Assembly (NCBI RefSeq): GCF_016863335.1
Contig: NZ_BOOR01000073.1
Coordinates: forward strand, 1-58,418
Length of the DNA stretch: 58,418 nucleotides
Source of the DNA: Planotetraspora thailandica
Lineage (GTDB): Bacteria > Actinomycetota > Actinomycetes > Streptosporangiales > Streptosporangiaceae
Direction of reading: 5' to 3'
In this document: in pieces, positions 43,693-52,265 of the stretch
Layout: each line of letters begins with the position of its first letter
How positions within the stretch are numbered: the stretch's first letter is position 1
The notes under the pieces: generated by a model
Told to the model about the DNA's origin: nothing
What the model saw: the letters and a program-made list of their open reading frames with translations, nothing else
Databases searched by the model: none
Made by a program: the position numbers and the translations under genes

Positions 43693-44334
43693 TCAGTCGA
43701 TGAGCCGCGAGTCGATCCTGACGTCCGGGGAGATCGTCGTGAGCAAAGCGGAGAGCTCCTCGCCCGCGGCCGACAATTCCTCAAGCGACAGCGGTTCCAG
43801 CCGTTCCAAGAGGAAAAGGGCGTCCTCGGTCTCTTCGACGATCCGCGTGCGCACGCATTGCCGCCAGTTCCACCTCCGGCAGGTGACGCCCGTGTCGTCC
43901 CGCCAGACCACCTCGCCGATCGCCGGCTCGCCGAGCGCCTCCTCTGAAGGCTCGTCGCCCGCCGCCCTGACGAGCCTGGCCGTACCGTCGTAGCGCCGCA
44001 GATCCTCCCCGCCGATCGGCAGACCGTGCCGTACGGACACGGAGTTGTAGGCGTCGACCACGAGATTGATCTCCGGGAGCGGCATGCGCCGCACCAGGGC
44101 GTCGACCGAGGGCCGGGTGCGCTGCGGCTTGGCGCCGAAGGCCCGGTAGGCGGTGCGCCAGGCCTCGATCTTGTCGTGCTCGACCGGCACCGCGTGCTCG
44201 CCCGCGTCGGCCAGCCATGCGCGCGACCGGTCGTCGGACGGCCCGTTATGCAATCCGTACGCGCTGATCACCAGCACGGCGAAGTCGGGACGCAGGGCGG
44301 TGACCGCCTCGTCCACGTAGATGTCGTCGATCAC
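43693..44334 (-). CDS. B3/B4 tRNA-binding-domain protein
   Basis: A 213-aa protein of the B3/B4 domain found in the beta subunit of phenylalanyl-tRNA synthetase, here free-standing. Typical blocks are LPEINLVVDAYNSVSVRHGLPIGGEDL and WNWRQCVRTRI. Stand-alone members may edit or bind tRNA or amino acids, but none is well characterised. The GTG start is 11 nt from the TetR stop, so the two genes are probably cotranscribed. Confidence 0.85.
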   Translation of the reverse strand: MIDDIYVDEAVTALRPDFAVLVISAYGLHNGPSDDRSRAWLADAGEHAVPVEHDKIEAWRTAYRAFGAKPQRTRPSVDALVRRMPLPEINLVVDAYNSVSVRHGLPIGGEDLRRYDGTARLVRAAGDEPSEEALGEPAIGEVVWRDDTGVTCRRWNWRQCVRTRIVEETEDALFLLERLEPLSLEELSAAGEELSALLTTISPDVRIDSRLID

Positions 44335-44344
44335 GCCGCTCAGC

Positions 44345-44920
44345 CTACGGCCAGGCCCGCATGGCGAGGGCCGCGACGGCCTCCAGGTCGGTACGGCTCG
44401 CGCCGTCGCGGGCCTGGGAGGACATGCCCTGGATGACGGCGGCGACGTAGACGGCCAGGCCGGAGGCGTCGGTCTCCGGTGGCAGCCTCCCTGCGGCGAC
44501 GTCCTGTTCGATCCGCTCTTCGATCGCCCGCTTGGCCTGGTCTCTGTGCCCGCGCAGCTCGGCCACGACGCCGGGATCGGCGGTGTTCACCCCCGCCGAG
44601 ATGATCAGGCAGCCGGGCGGATGCGCGCTGTCGGTGTAGACCGCGGCGGCCTCACGGAGCAGGCGCTCGACGCCTTGCCGTGCCGTCGGCTCCTGCTCGA
44701 GCGCGCGGACGCTGAACGCGCCATGCGTCTGCTGATAGCGCGCCACGGCCTCGGTGAACAGCCTTCGCTTGTCGCCGAATGCCGCGTAGAGGCTGGGCGG
44801 GTTGATGCCCATGGCGGCGGTGAGGCCGGCGATCGAGGTGGCCTCGTATCCGTTCTGCCAGAACTGCTCGAGCGCCTGCTCCAGGGCGGCGTCCCGATCG
44901 AACGCCCGCGTCCGTCCCAT
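44345..44920 (-). CDS. TetR-family repressor
   Basis: A 191-aa regulator. The HTH is at residues 10-47 (ALEQFWQNGYEATSIAGLTAAMGINPPSLYAAFGDK in pattern), with an all-helical ligand domain after it containing CLIISAG. It is divergent from an SDR gene, and the 65-bp gap carries two copies of a 12-bp palindrome. This is the usual layout of a repressor that controls its neighbour and itself. Confidence 0.93.
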   Translation of the reverse strand: MGRTRAFDRDAALEQALEQFWQNGYEATSIAGLTAAMGINPPSLYAAFGDKRRLFTEAVARYQQTHGAFSVRALEQEPTARQGVERLLREAAAVYTDSAHPPGCLIISAGVNTADPGVVAELRGHRDQAKRAIEERIEQDVAAGRLPPETDASGLAVYVAAVIQGMSSQARDGASRTDLEAVAALAMRAWP

Positions 44921-44932
44921 GGAGGAATTCTA

Positions 44933-44969
44933 TAGCGATCGCTACACTCAGGTTTTGTATCGATCGCTA
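44933..44969. promoter_or_regulatory. Twin 12-bp operators between TetR and SDR genes
   Basis: TAGCGATCGCTA (44933-44944) is a perfect palindrome, and TATCGATCGCTA (44958-44969) differs at one position. They start 25 bp apart and lie 12 nt from the TetR start and 16 nt from the SDR start, so they cover both promoters. Confidence 0.8.
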
Positions 44970-44985
44970 AAGAAAGGGTGAGGCG

Positions 44986-45747
44986 ATGGGCACGGCTCTG
45001 CGCGGCAAGATCGCGCTGGTCACGGGCGCGGGCAGAGGGATCGGGCGGGCGACGGCCGAACGGCTCGCCGCCGAAGGCGCGGTGGTGGCGGTCAACTACG
45101 CACGTGACGAGGCGGCGGCCGGGAAGACGGTCGAGGCCATCGTGGCGCGCGGCGGCCGGGCCTTCCCGGTCAGGGCCGAACTGGGCGTCCCGGCCGGCGT
45201 GGACGAGCTGTTCGCCGCCTTCGACCGTGAACTGGGTGCGGAGGCCCCGCTGGACATCCTGGTCAACAACGCCGGAATCAGCATGCACGCCCCGATCGAG
45301 CAGGTGACTCCGGACATGTACGACCGGGGGTTCGCCGTCAACACCCGGGCCGCGTTCTTCGTCACCCAGCGGGCGCTGCCGCGCATCCCCGACGGCGGCC
45401 GGATCGTCATCGTGACCTCGGGTGTCACCCGCATCGCCTTCCCCGAGGGCATCGCGTACGCGATGACCAAGGGTGCGCTGGAGACGTTCACGCTCACCCT
45501 CGCCAAGCACCTCGGCCCACGCGGGATCACGGTCAACAACGTCGCCCCCGGCATCGTCGACACCGACACCAATGCGGCCTGGCTCAGAGGAAACGCCGAG
45601 GCGTGGCGGGCGTCGGCGGCCCGCGCCGCCCTCGGCCGGGTCGGGGCGCCGGAGGACGTGGCCGACGTGGTGGCCTTCCTCGCCTCCGGCGACGCCCGCT
45701 GGGTGACCGGCACGACCGTCGACGCCACGGGCGGCAGCCACCTGTGA
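44986..45747 (+). CDS. SDR-family oxidoreductase (TetR-controlled)
   Basis: A 253-aa classical short-chain dehydrogenase. It has the cofactor motif TGAGRGIG (about 12-19), NNAG, a catalytic Ser in the VTSG region, and YAMTK (Tyr-x3-Lys). The C-terminal [14 protein letters not shown] is typical of FabG-like proteins. Arg after the Gly motif and the NYARDE segment suggest NADPH. It is probably a detoxification or xenobiotic reductase, given its own TetR repressor. Confidence 0.92.
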   Translation: MGTALRGKIALVTGAGRGIGRATAERLAAEGAVVAVNYARDEAAAGKTVEAIVARGGRAFPVRAELGVPAGVDELFAAFDRELGAEAPLDILVNNAGISMHAPIEQVTPDMYDRGFAVNTRAAFFVTQRALPRIPDGGRIVIVTSGVTRIAFPEGIAYAMTKGALETFTLTLAKHLGPRGITVNNVAPGIVDTDTNAAWLRGNAEAWRASAARAALGRVGAPEDVADVVAFLASGDARWVTGTTVDATGGSHL

Positions 45748-45749
45748 AT

Positions 45750-45783
45750 CTGCAAAGGAATATTTGCAAATTTCTCTTTGCAG
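45750..45783. promoter_or_regulatory. Triple-symmetry 34-bp operator before the ArsR-type gene
   Basis: CTGCAAAG (45750-45757), TTTGCAAA (45763-45770) and CTTTGCAG (45776-45783) are all symmetric about the same centre (45766.5), with 5-nt spacers on both sides. The dyad ends 15 nt before the ArsR-type start and suits an autorepressor dimer. Confidence 0.78.
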
Positions 45784-45798
45784 AGTTAGCGTGAGGGC

Positions 45799-46353
45799 AT
45801 GAGCGATGAGGTCTTCCATGTGAGCGATCCGCGGACGCTCAAGGCGGTGGCCCATCCGCTGCGGGTTCGGCTGCTCGGCGCATTGCGGACCGACGGACCG
45901 GCGACGGCCACCGAGCTGGGTGCCCGTTTCGGCGAGAGTTCGGGGTCGACGAGCTACCACCTGAGGCAACTCGCGCGGTACGGGTTCGTCGAGGAGGACC
46001 TGGACCAGCGGGATCGCAGGGAGAGGCGATGGCGGGCCGTTCACCATGGGACCTCGTGGAGCAACACCGAGATGACGGCGACGGCGGAGGGCAGGGAGGC
46101 CACCCAGTTCCTGCGGCGCCGCCAGCTGGAAGTGCTCGCCGCCGACGTGGAGGCGTTCGACCGCGGCACCTGGAGCGAGGAGTGGATCGAGGCCTTCGGG
46201 ATCTCCGACGACGTGGTGCGGCTCAGGCCCGCGACCCTGCGCTCCTTGCAGGATCGTGTGTGGGAGCTGCTGCGCGAGGCGGTCGAGGAGGACAAGGACG
46301 CCCCCGATGCCTGCCGGGTGGCCCTGTTCGTGGCCGCCCACCCCCGCCCCTGA
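45799..46353 (+). CDS. ArsR-type winged-helix regulator
   Basis: A 184-aa protein with an N-terminal ArsR/HTH_20 domain (about 10-85). Recognisable segments are DPRTLKAVAHPLRVRLLGAL, SSGSTSYHLRQLARYGFVE and a basic wing RRERRWRAV. A helical C-terminal part follows. No metal-binding cysteines are seen, so it is not a classical metal sensor. Proteins of this kind often control drug exporters. An MFS gene follows, but 545 bp of repeat array separates them. Confidence 0.88.
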   Translation: MSDEVFHVSDPRTLKAVAHPLRVRLLGALRTDGPATATELGARFGESSGSTSYHLRQLARYGFVEEDLDQRDRRERRWRAVHHGTSWSNTEMTATAEGREATQFLRRRQLEVLAADVEAFDRGTWSEEWIEAFGISDDVVRLRPATLRSLQDRVWELLREAVEEDKDAPDACRVALFVAAHPRP

Positions 46354-46401
46354 GCTGAGCCCGAGGGCACGCGCTCACACGTGCGCGCTCACACGTGCGC
46401 G

Positions 46402-46864
46402 TGATCATGCAGAAGTTCGCGGACGTGGGCGTTGAGCTGGCCCGACGTTGTGCGTGATCATGCAGAACTTCGACGGCATGCCGTACGAGCTGGGGGTTTT
46501 CAGTTCGTGATCATGCAGTTCTTCGGTGGTGTGCCGGCTGACGTGGGCGGATCCAGTTCGTGATCATGCACGAATGCCGGCCATTGCGCGATGACGGCAG
46601 CTTATGGGTGGTCGCGAACTTCTGCATGATCGCGATGGATGTTCGCGCAGGTCGGGTGGCCTGGGGGTGAGTTTCTGCATGATCACGCCCCGTGTTCGTG
46701 CAGGTGGTGGAGCGTGCGGGCGAACTTCTGCATGATCACCAACCGGGAAGGCGCAGTTCAGACGGCATCCACCCGAACTTCTGCATGATCATGCCCAGGG
46801 TCGGCGGGGCTCAGATGGCGTGCGGGTGAACTTCTGCATGATCACGCCAAAAAAAACATGATCA
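46402..46864. repeat. 53-bp repeat array C, four units facing five inverted units
   Basis: Plus-oriented cores have TGATCA at 46402, 46455, 46508 and 46561. Minus-oriented cores have it at 46627 (TGATCG), 46680, 46733, 46786 and 46839. Every same-orientation interval is 53 bp, and the turn-round interval is 66. A partial CATGATCACGCCAAA copy is at 46857. It occupies nearly all of the 545-bp gene-free gap. Unit bodies are similar but not identical (shared TGTTCG, GCAGGT, GGCGTG blocks). Confidence 0.92.
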
Positions 46865-46898
46865 CGCCAAACGACAAGAGGAGAAAGGGCGGCAGGGG

Positions 46899-48173
46899 AT
46901 GGATGCGGGGAGTGGAGGGAGGGGGCGGTACGCCGTCGTCGAATTCCTCACCTGGTTGCCCGCCGGGCTCATGATGGCGCCGATGGTCCTGCTCATGTCG
47001 GTACGCGGGCTGGGCATCGCCGAGATCGGAATGGTCACCGCCGTCTATTCGATCACTGTCGTCGTACTTGAGCTGCCCACAGGAGGGCTGGCGGACGTCA
47101 TCGGGCGGCGCGGCGTGCTCGCGGCCGCCGCCGCCACCGGCATCGTGGCCTACACGGTGCTGGCGCTGGCCGACTCGGTCGGGCTGTTCCTGGCCGCGTC
47201 GCTGCTCAAGGGCGTCGCAAGGGCGTTGTCGAGCGGCCCGGCGCAGGCGTGGTACGTCGACATGCTCCACCGGACGGAGGGTCCCGCCGTGGACCTCAAG
47301 CCGGGTCTGGCCGCGGGCGAGGCCGCCGCGTCGAGCGCCCTCGCCCTCGGAACGCTGGCCGGAGGCGTCCTTCCGCTCCTTGTCGGCGGCGGGGGTACAT
47401 CGCTGGCCGTGCCGATCTGGGTCAGCGCGGGCGTTTCGGCGGTGCTCCTGGTCGCCGTGCTCGTCATCATGCGTGAGCCGTCCAGGCCGGTGCGCCCGCG
47501 GCTCGGCGGCGTGGTGCGCGGCGTGCCGGCGACCGTCGTCGGCGGCTTCTCCTTGGCTGTGCGCGACCGCGGCCTGGCGAGGTTGCTGCTGGTCGCGGTG
47601 GCGGCGGGCGCGATGCTCAACGCGATCGAGCTGCTCACCCCCGGCCATCTGGCCGCGCTGACCGGCAGCCCGGAGACGGCGAGTACGGTCTACGCACTCG
47701 TGGCCGCGGCCGGCTTCGCCGCGAACGCGATCGGCAGCTCCATCGCTCCGGCCGCCGCACGTCTGCTCGGCGGCTCCATACGGGCGGTCGTGGTGGCCAC
47801 GGCTGTGACGGCGGGAGCCGTCGGGGCACTCGCCGCCTCCGTGGCCCTCGACGGTGTGGCGGGGATGGTCGCCGCCGGGGCCTCCTATGTCGTGCTCTTC
47901 GCCGGCCTGGCCGTCGCGTCCCTGTTCCGCAGCGAGCTCATCCACGTGAGGATCGCCGCAGGTCAGCGAGCGACCGTGATGTCCGTCGACTCGTTGCTGC
48001 TCCAGGCAGGCGCGGCGGTCTCGTCGCTCACCCTGGTCCCGTTCGCGGCGGTTCGGGGCACTGGAGGCGTCTGGATCGTGACGGCCGTGCTCGGCCTGGC
48101 CACGGGTCTGCTCTATGTACGGCTGCCCGCCCCCAAGATTCAGACGCCGATTCCGGCACCAAGCCCCCAGTAG
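46899..48173 (+). CDS. MFS transporter
   Basis: A 424-aa membrane protein with about 12 hydrophobic segments. The MFS loop 2-3 motif is present as GGLADVIGRRGVLA. It resembles small-molecule or drug efflux pumps of the 12-helix type. Nothing is known of the substrate. It may be a target of the ArsR-type regulator upstream. Confidence 0.9.
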   Translation: MDAGSGGRGRYAVVEFLTWLPAGLMMAPMVLLMSVRGLGIAEIGMVTAVYSITVVVLELPTGGLADVIGRRGVLAAAAATGIVAYTVLALADSVGLFLAASLLKGVARALSSGPAQAWYVDMLHRTEGPAVDLKPGLAAGEAAASSALALGTLAGGVLPLLVGGGGTSLAVPIWVSAGVSAVLLVAVLVIMREPSRPVRPRLGGVVRGVPATVVGGFSLAVRDRGLARLLLVAVAAGAMLNAIELLTPGHLAALTGSPETASTVYALVAAAGFAANAIGSSIAPAAARLLGGSIRAVVVATAVTAGAVGALAASVALDGVAGMVAAGASYVVLFAGLAVASLFRSELIHVRIAAGQRATVMSVDSLLLQAGAAVSSLTLVPFAAVRGTGGVWIVTAVLGLATGLLYVRLPAPKIQTPIPAPSPQ

Positions 48174-48226
48174 AACGTTGTTCGGGTCGCGGGGCACAAT
48201 CGGGTGGTGCGAAAGGGGTGCCATCG

Positions 48227-49306
48227 ATGAGCCAGACGACGGTGACGGCGGCCAACGAGGAACAACGCGCCGCGTGGGTCGCCCGGACGCTGCCGGCGGT
48301 CGAGCGTGTACGGCCGGGCCTGTGGTCGATTCCGGTGCCCATTCCGATCAATCCACTGCGATATGTGCTCGTCTACGCGCTGGAGATCCCCGGCGGCGTC
48401 GCGATCATCGACGCCGGATGGAACACCGACGAGGCCTTCGACGCGCTCGCATCCGGGCTGGGGATCGCCGGCTATGAGATCACCGATGTGAAGGCGGTGC
48501 TGGTCACCCACATCCACCCCGACCATTACGGCCTGGCCGGGCGGATCCGTGACGTGTCGGGGGCGTGGATCGGCCTGCACCCGGCGGACGCCAGGCTGGT
48601 GCGCGACCGGTACGACGACTCGGCCATAGAGGCGCTCATCAGCCGGGAGCGCACGCTGCTGGTCAGGTGCGGAGTGCCGGACATGACCGCGCAGGAGCTT
48701 GCCGGGGCGTCCATGATGGTACGAAATTTCGTGACCATGGCTGTTCCGGATCGCCTGATCGAGGACGGCGAGCGCCTGGACTTGCCCGGCTGGGATTTGA
48801 AGGCCATCTGGACTCCGGGACACTCGCCTGGCCACCTGTGTTTCGTCGAGCCCGAGCGCAGGCTGCTGTTCTCCGGCGACCACGTGCTCGCCAAGATCAC
48901 CCCGATCGTCGCGGTGCATCCCCAGTCGGCGCCCAACCCGTTGGCCGACTACCTGGACGCGCTCAGGGCCGTCGGGAAGCTCGACGTCGACGAGGTGCTG
49001 CCGGCCCATGAGTTCAGGTTCCTGGAGCTGGCCGAGCGGGTCGACTATGTGATCGGCCACCACGAGGAGCGGCTGGCCGAGGTGGAGCGCACCCTGGGGG
49101 AGACGGGCGGCGCCACGTGCTGGGAGCTCGCGAGCCGGTTGACGTGGTCGAGGCCCTGGGAGTCGATCCCGGCGTACATGCGGAGATCGGCCAACAACGA
49201 GACGCTGGCGCACCTCGTGTGGCTGCAGGCCCGGGGGCTGGTCGCGCGCGTGGAGGGCGAGCCGGACATCTGGCTACCCGCGCAGGATTCCCCGCAAACC
49301 AAGTAG
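48227..49306 (+). CDS. Metallo-beta-lactamase-fold hydrolase
   Basis: A 359-aa enzyme. The metal motif is THIHPDHYG (H-x-H-x-D-H), with later ligands in TPGHSPGHLCF, FSGDHVL and LPAHEFRF. A helical C-terminal domain (about 270-359) resembles the winged-helix tail of beta-lactamase-like proteins such as LACTB2. The ATG at 48227 has GAAAGGGG 8 nt upstream. It may hydrolyse thioesters or RNA. The substrate is not determinable. Confidence 0.9.
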   Translation: MSQTTVTAANEEQRAAWVARTLPAVERVRPGLWSIPVPIPINPLRYVLVYALEIPGGVAIIDAGWNTDEAFDALASGLGIAGYEITDVKAVLVTHIHPDHYGLAGRIRDVSGAWIGLHPADARLVRDRYDDSAIEALISRERTLLVRCGVPDMTAQELAGASMMVRNFVTMAVPDRLIEDGERLDLPGWDLKAIWTPGHSPGHLCFVEPERRLLFSGDHVLAKITPIVAVHPQSAPNPLADYLDALRAVGKLDVDEVLPAHEFRFLELAERVDYVIGHHEERLAEVERTLGETGGATCWELASRLTWSRPWESIPAYMRRSANNETLAHLVWLQARGLVARVEGEPDIWLPAQDSPQTK

Positions 49307-49312
49307 GAATTG

Positions 49313-49350
49313 TTGACTACATGCCCGGATGCGTTTAGCGTTTCGGGCAT
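49313..49350 (+). promoter_or_regulatory. Promoter with an overlapping 7-bp dyad
   Basis: TTGACT (49313-49318) and TAGCGT (49336-49341) are 17 nt apart, a plausible vegetative promoter. ATGCCCG (49321-49327) and CGGGCAT (49344-49350) form a dyad that spans the -10 box. A short frame (MSRDESVILGAYGG..., 23 aa) starts inside the second arm. This looks like an operator-controlled promoter for the monooxygenase/flavin-reductase locus. Confidence 0.5.
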
Positions 49351-49416
49351 GAGTCGGGACGAATCCGTGATCCTGGGTGCCTATGGGGGCGTGTTTCCCA
49401 TTGGTTCCATTTCATC

Positions 49417-49755
49417 GTGAAACGCCGCCATTTGTACGCGGAGGGTCATTTGTCCAGGAAGCTGTACCTCCACACATTTCTGATGGGCGTGGGGCACCAC
49501 GAGGCGGCATGGTGTCATCCCCGCACCGATCCCCGGAGGGTGACCGCGGGCACCCCTGAGCGGATTGACAGCGCGGCCGGCGGATTCACCATCGTGCCGT
49601 TCACCGGCTTGGAGGGCGCGTCGGAGCCCCAGGCCAGGCACCAGCACGAGGGGCGGACCCTCAGAAACACGGACGGCGTGGCCAGGCCCGCGCGCGGCCA
49701 CGCCGTACGGGCAGCACACACCGAGGCGGCCGGCTCCTTGGCGGTGGCGTCGTGA
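49417..49755 (+). pseudogene. Internally deleted LLM-class flavin monooxygenase
   Basis: The frame encodes 112 aa, but intact enzymes of the nitrilotriacetate/DszA/SnaA type have about 440. The first part contains FLMGVGHHEAAWCHPRTDPRRVT, the characteristic N terminus. It then jumps to AAGGFTIVP and EGRTLRN...GVARP, which resemble the extreme C terminus (ADGF..MPP and YEGRTLREHLGLARP in relatives). The central FMN-binding barrel is missing, so it is a remnant. It precedes two intact flavin reductases that would have served it. Confidence 0.75.
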
Positions 49756-49772
49756 GCACGGAGGGAAGTGCG

Positions 49773-50336
49773 ATGAGCATCGTGACAGTGGTGGGAAACC
49801 CGCGGGAGGGCTCTCGCACGCTGGCCGTGGCGGCCAGGGCGGCGGAGGAGCTGGCCAGGCAACTGGAGCAGCCGCCGTCAGGGCACGTGGTCGACCTGGC
49901 CGCCCTCGCGCCGAACCTGCTCGCCCGCGATCCGGGCCCCGACGTGGAGACGGCGCTCAAGCTCGCCCTCGACGCCGACGTCCTGGTGGTCGCCAGCCCC
50001 ACTTACAAGGGGACCTACACCGGGCTCCTCAAGGTGTTCCTCGACCGGTTCCCCCACCAGGCGCTGGCGGGCAAGGCCGCTCTCCCGCTGCTGGTCATGG
50101 GGGACCCGAAGCATTCGCTCGCGGTCGAGGTGCACCTGCGGCCTTTGCTCGTGGAGCTCGGCGCGTTCGTGCCCACGCCCGGCCTGGCCGTACTGGAGTC
50201 GGTGTTGCCGCGCGACCTGTTGCCGGGCGATCTGGGGGCGGAGGGCGCGAGCGCTCCCGAACTCGACGAGCTGCTGGACAGGTGGGCCGGTCAGGTGGCC
50301 CCGCTGCTGGCGTACCGCCGGGAGCTTCCGGCATGA
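49773..50336 (+). CDS. NADPH-dependent FMN reductase
   Basis: A 187-aa flavodoxin-fold reductase with the phosphate-binding loop GNPREGSRT at the N terminus and SPTYKGTYTGLLKVFLDRF in the middle, as in SsuE-like enzymes that feed FMNH2 to monooxygenases. The ATG at 49773 is chosen because GGAGGG lies 7 nt upstream. The monooxygenase before it is decayed, so its present partner must be elsewhere. Confidence 0.9.
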   Translation: MSIVTVVGNPREGSRTLAVAARAAEELARQLEQPPSGHVVDLAALAPNLLARDPGPDVETALKLALDADVLVVASPTYKGTYTGLLKVFLDRFPHQALAGKAALPLLVMGDPKHSLAVEVHLRPLLVELGAFVPTPGLAVLESVLPRDLLPGDLGAEGASAPELDELLDRWAGQVAPLLAYRRELPA

Positions 50337-50397
50337 GCGGCGGCGGACGGACACAGGCATGGGAAGCGGAACGGAGACCGGCAGGGAGGTCGGGCAG

Positions 50398-51021
50398 ATG
50401 ACCGCGGCACATGAGGACTCCGCTCCTGGAGCGCCGGTTGCGGCGCCCCTGCGGCTGGTGTCCCCCGATGAACTGGTGTCCCCCGATGAAAGCGCGCCGG
50501 CCCAGGGCGGCTCGACGGCCGGAGCGCCGGTCACCGGCGGTCCGGTCGGCGGTGACGAGTTCCGGCGGGCGCTCGCCGTACACGCGGCGGGTGTGGTCGT
50601 GGTCACCGCGCGGCCGGGCGGCGTGCCCGTCGGGCTCACCGCGACGTCGTTCTCCTCGGTCAGCCTGGAGCCGCCGCTCGTCTCGTTCTACGTCGCCCGG
50701 TCGTCGACGACGTGGCCGTCGTTACGGCTGGCCGACCACTTCGCGGTGAACGTGCTCGCGAGCCACCAGGCGGAGCTCGCCGCGAGGTTCGCGAAGAAGA
50801 ACACCGACCGGTTCGCCCACCCCACCCAGTGGAGTGAGGGGCCGCAGGACCTGCCGTTCCTCGACGAGGCGTCGGCGCACCTGGTGTGCCGTCCCCACCA
50901 CACGGTCGAGGTCGGCGACCACATCCTCGTCGTCGGCCTGGTGACGTCGACGAGCGTGAGCTCGGCAGGGCGCCCGCTCATCTACCACAAGGGCAGATTC
51001 GGCAGGTTCATGCCCTACTGA
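50398..51021 (+). CDS. Flavin-reductase-domain protein
   Basis: A 207-aa protein. A disordered acidic N terminus (about 1-55) precedes a flavin reductase domain (FRRALAVHAAGVVVVTARPGG, GLTATSFSSVSLEPPLVSFYV, HFAVNVLASHQ). The ATG at 50398 has GGAGG 8 nt upstream. The N-terminal tail contains an exact 18-bp tandem duplication coding LVSPDE twice. It belongs to the same operon as the FMN reductase. Confidence 0.9.
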   Translation: MTAAHEDSAPGAPVAAPLRLVSPDELVSPDESAPAQGGSTAGAPVTGGPVGGDEFRRALAVHAAGVVVVTARPGGVPVGLTATSFSSVSLEPPLVSFYVARSSTTWPSLRLADHFAVNVLASHQAELAARFAKKNTDRFAHPTQWSEGPQDLPFLDEASAHLVCRPHHTVEVGDHILVVGLVTSTSVSSAGRPLIYHKGRFGRFMPY

Positions 51022-51032
51022 ACGGCGGAACG

Positions 51033-52091
51033 TCAGGCCAGACGGGCGGTGCCCCGGCCTGTGGCGAGGGGCAGGTCGAGGATCGTGCGGATGCCCGGCG
51101 GCGCCGCGCACACGGCGGCTATCGAGTTGACCGCGTGCGCGGCGGCGCCCGCCAGGCCGTGCGACACCTCGTCGATGGTGACGGCCATGGTGGGCCGCCC
51201 CTCGATGTGGACGGCGAACCCCGGAGCCGCCCATCGTGGCACCCTCTCGGCGTCCGCCTTGTAGACGCACTCCACCGTCATGAACGGACGGTTCCGTACG
51301 AGCCCGGTGAAGATCCACCGGGAGGCGCACACCGTGCCCGGCCGTACGACGCCCGCGGCGATCTCGAACTGTTCGGCGGACAGCTCGAATTCGTCGCTCT
51401 CCTCGATCTCGTCGAGCACCACGCCGAGCGTCGAGGTCACCAGTTGCACGCTCTCGGTGAACAGGGACCGCTGGTAGGCGCGGAAGGGGCGTACGGCGTC
51501 GGCGTACTCCTTCGGCGTACGGGTGAAGCCCATGAGGTCGGCCACGATCTGCCGGGACGGATGGCCGCGGTAGTCGGACGACTCGCGCACGTAGATGTGG
51601 TCGAGCCGGTCGGACAGGCCGCTCAGGGCCAGGGGCAGCAGGTCGCTCATGAAGCCCGGATTGATGCCCGTGCCGTGCAGCGATGTGCCGCCGCGGGCGC
51701 AGGCCGACTCCAGCCGGTCGACCACGCCCGGGCCGTACGCCTGGGGGTAGACGAAGCCGGTGGTCGTGATGACGTTCTTGCCCGACGACAACAGGGCGCA
51801 GATCGTTTCGAGGTCGGTCGCGGGATCGCCGCCGAAGTAGGACGCGGGAAGGGGCATGTGCAGGACGCAGTCGGCGTCCATCGCCAGCACCTGGTCGACG
51901 TCGTCGGTGCAGGTGACTCCGACCGTGCCGAGCCCCACCAGCTCACCGGCGTCGTGCCCGACCTTGTCGGGGTCGTAGACGAGCACTCCCGCCAGCTCGA
52001 ACTCCGGACGAGTTATCAAATTCCGCATCGCGTATCCCCCGACTGCGCCGGTGGCCCACTGGACCACGCGCAGGGGTGGAATTGAGGGCAT
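51033..52091 (-). CDS. DapB-like NAD(P)-dependent dehydrogenase
   Basis: A 352-aa protein with an N-terminal Rossmann fold (VVQWATGAVGGYAMRNL) and a dihydrodipicolinate-reductase-like layout. GKNVITTTGFVYP and HGTGINPGFMSD are typical. Proteins of this kind are common in mycobacterial and actinomycete lipid/steroid loci but not well characterised. The ATG at 52091 has GGAGG 6 nt upstream. It is divergent from an acyl-CoA-type SDR. Confidence 0.85.
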   Translation of the reverse strand: MPSIPPLRVVQWATGAVGGYAMRNLITRPEFELAGVLVYDPDKVGHDAGELVGLGTVGVTCTDDVDQVLAMDADCVLHMPLPASYFGGDPATDLETICALLSSGKNVITTTGFVYPQAYGPGVVDRLESACARGGTSLHGTGINPGFMSDLLPLALSGLSDRLDHIYVRESSDYRGHPSRQIVADLMGFTRTPKEYADAVRPFRAYQRSLFTESVQLVTSTLGVVLDEIEESDEFELSAEQFEIAAGVVRPGTVCASRWIFTGLVRNRPFMTVECVYKADAERVPRWAAPGFAVHIEGRPTMAVTIDEVSHGLAGAAAHAVNSIAAVCAAPPGIRTILDLPLATGRGTARLA

Positions 52092-52265
52092 GCGTGGCCT
52101 CCAGCCAGGTCGCTCAGGGCGGGGGCCGTGCTGGGAGGGGTGTCGTCGGTGACCCACGCCCGTCAGGGGCCCAGAACTATAGCAGAAATTCACAGGATTG
52201 ATCACGATCCGCGGTGATCTGTTGCCGACTGGCTTCTAGGTCCGCACGCTATTGTTCAGGGCACT

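Noticed and set aside
46402-46864. CRISPR array (regular 53-bp spacing with conserved core)
   Set aside because: The intervening sequences resemble each other and are not unique spacers, the array changes orientation midway, cores vary, and no cas genes are present.
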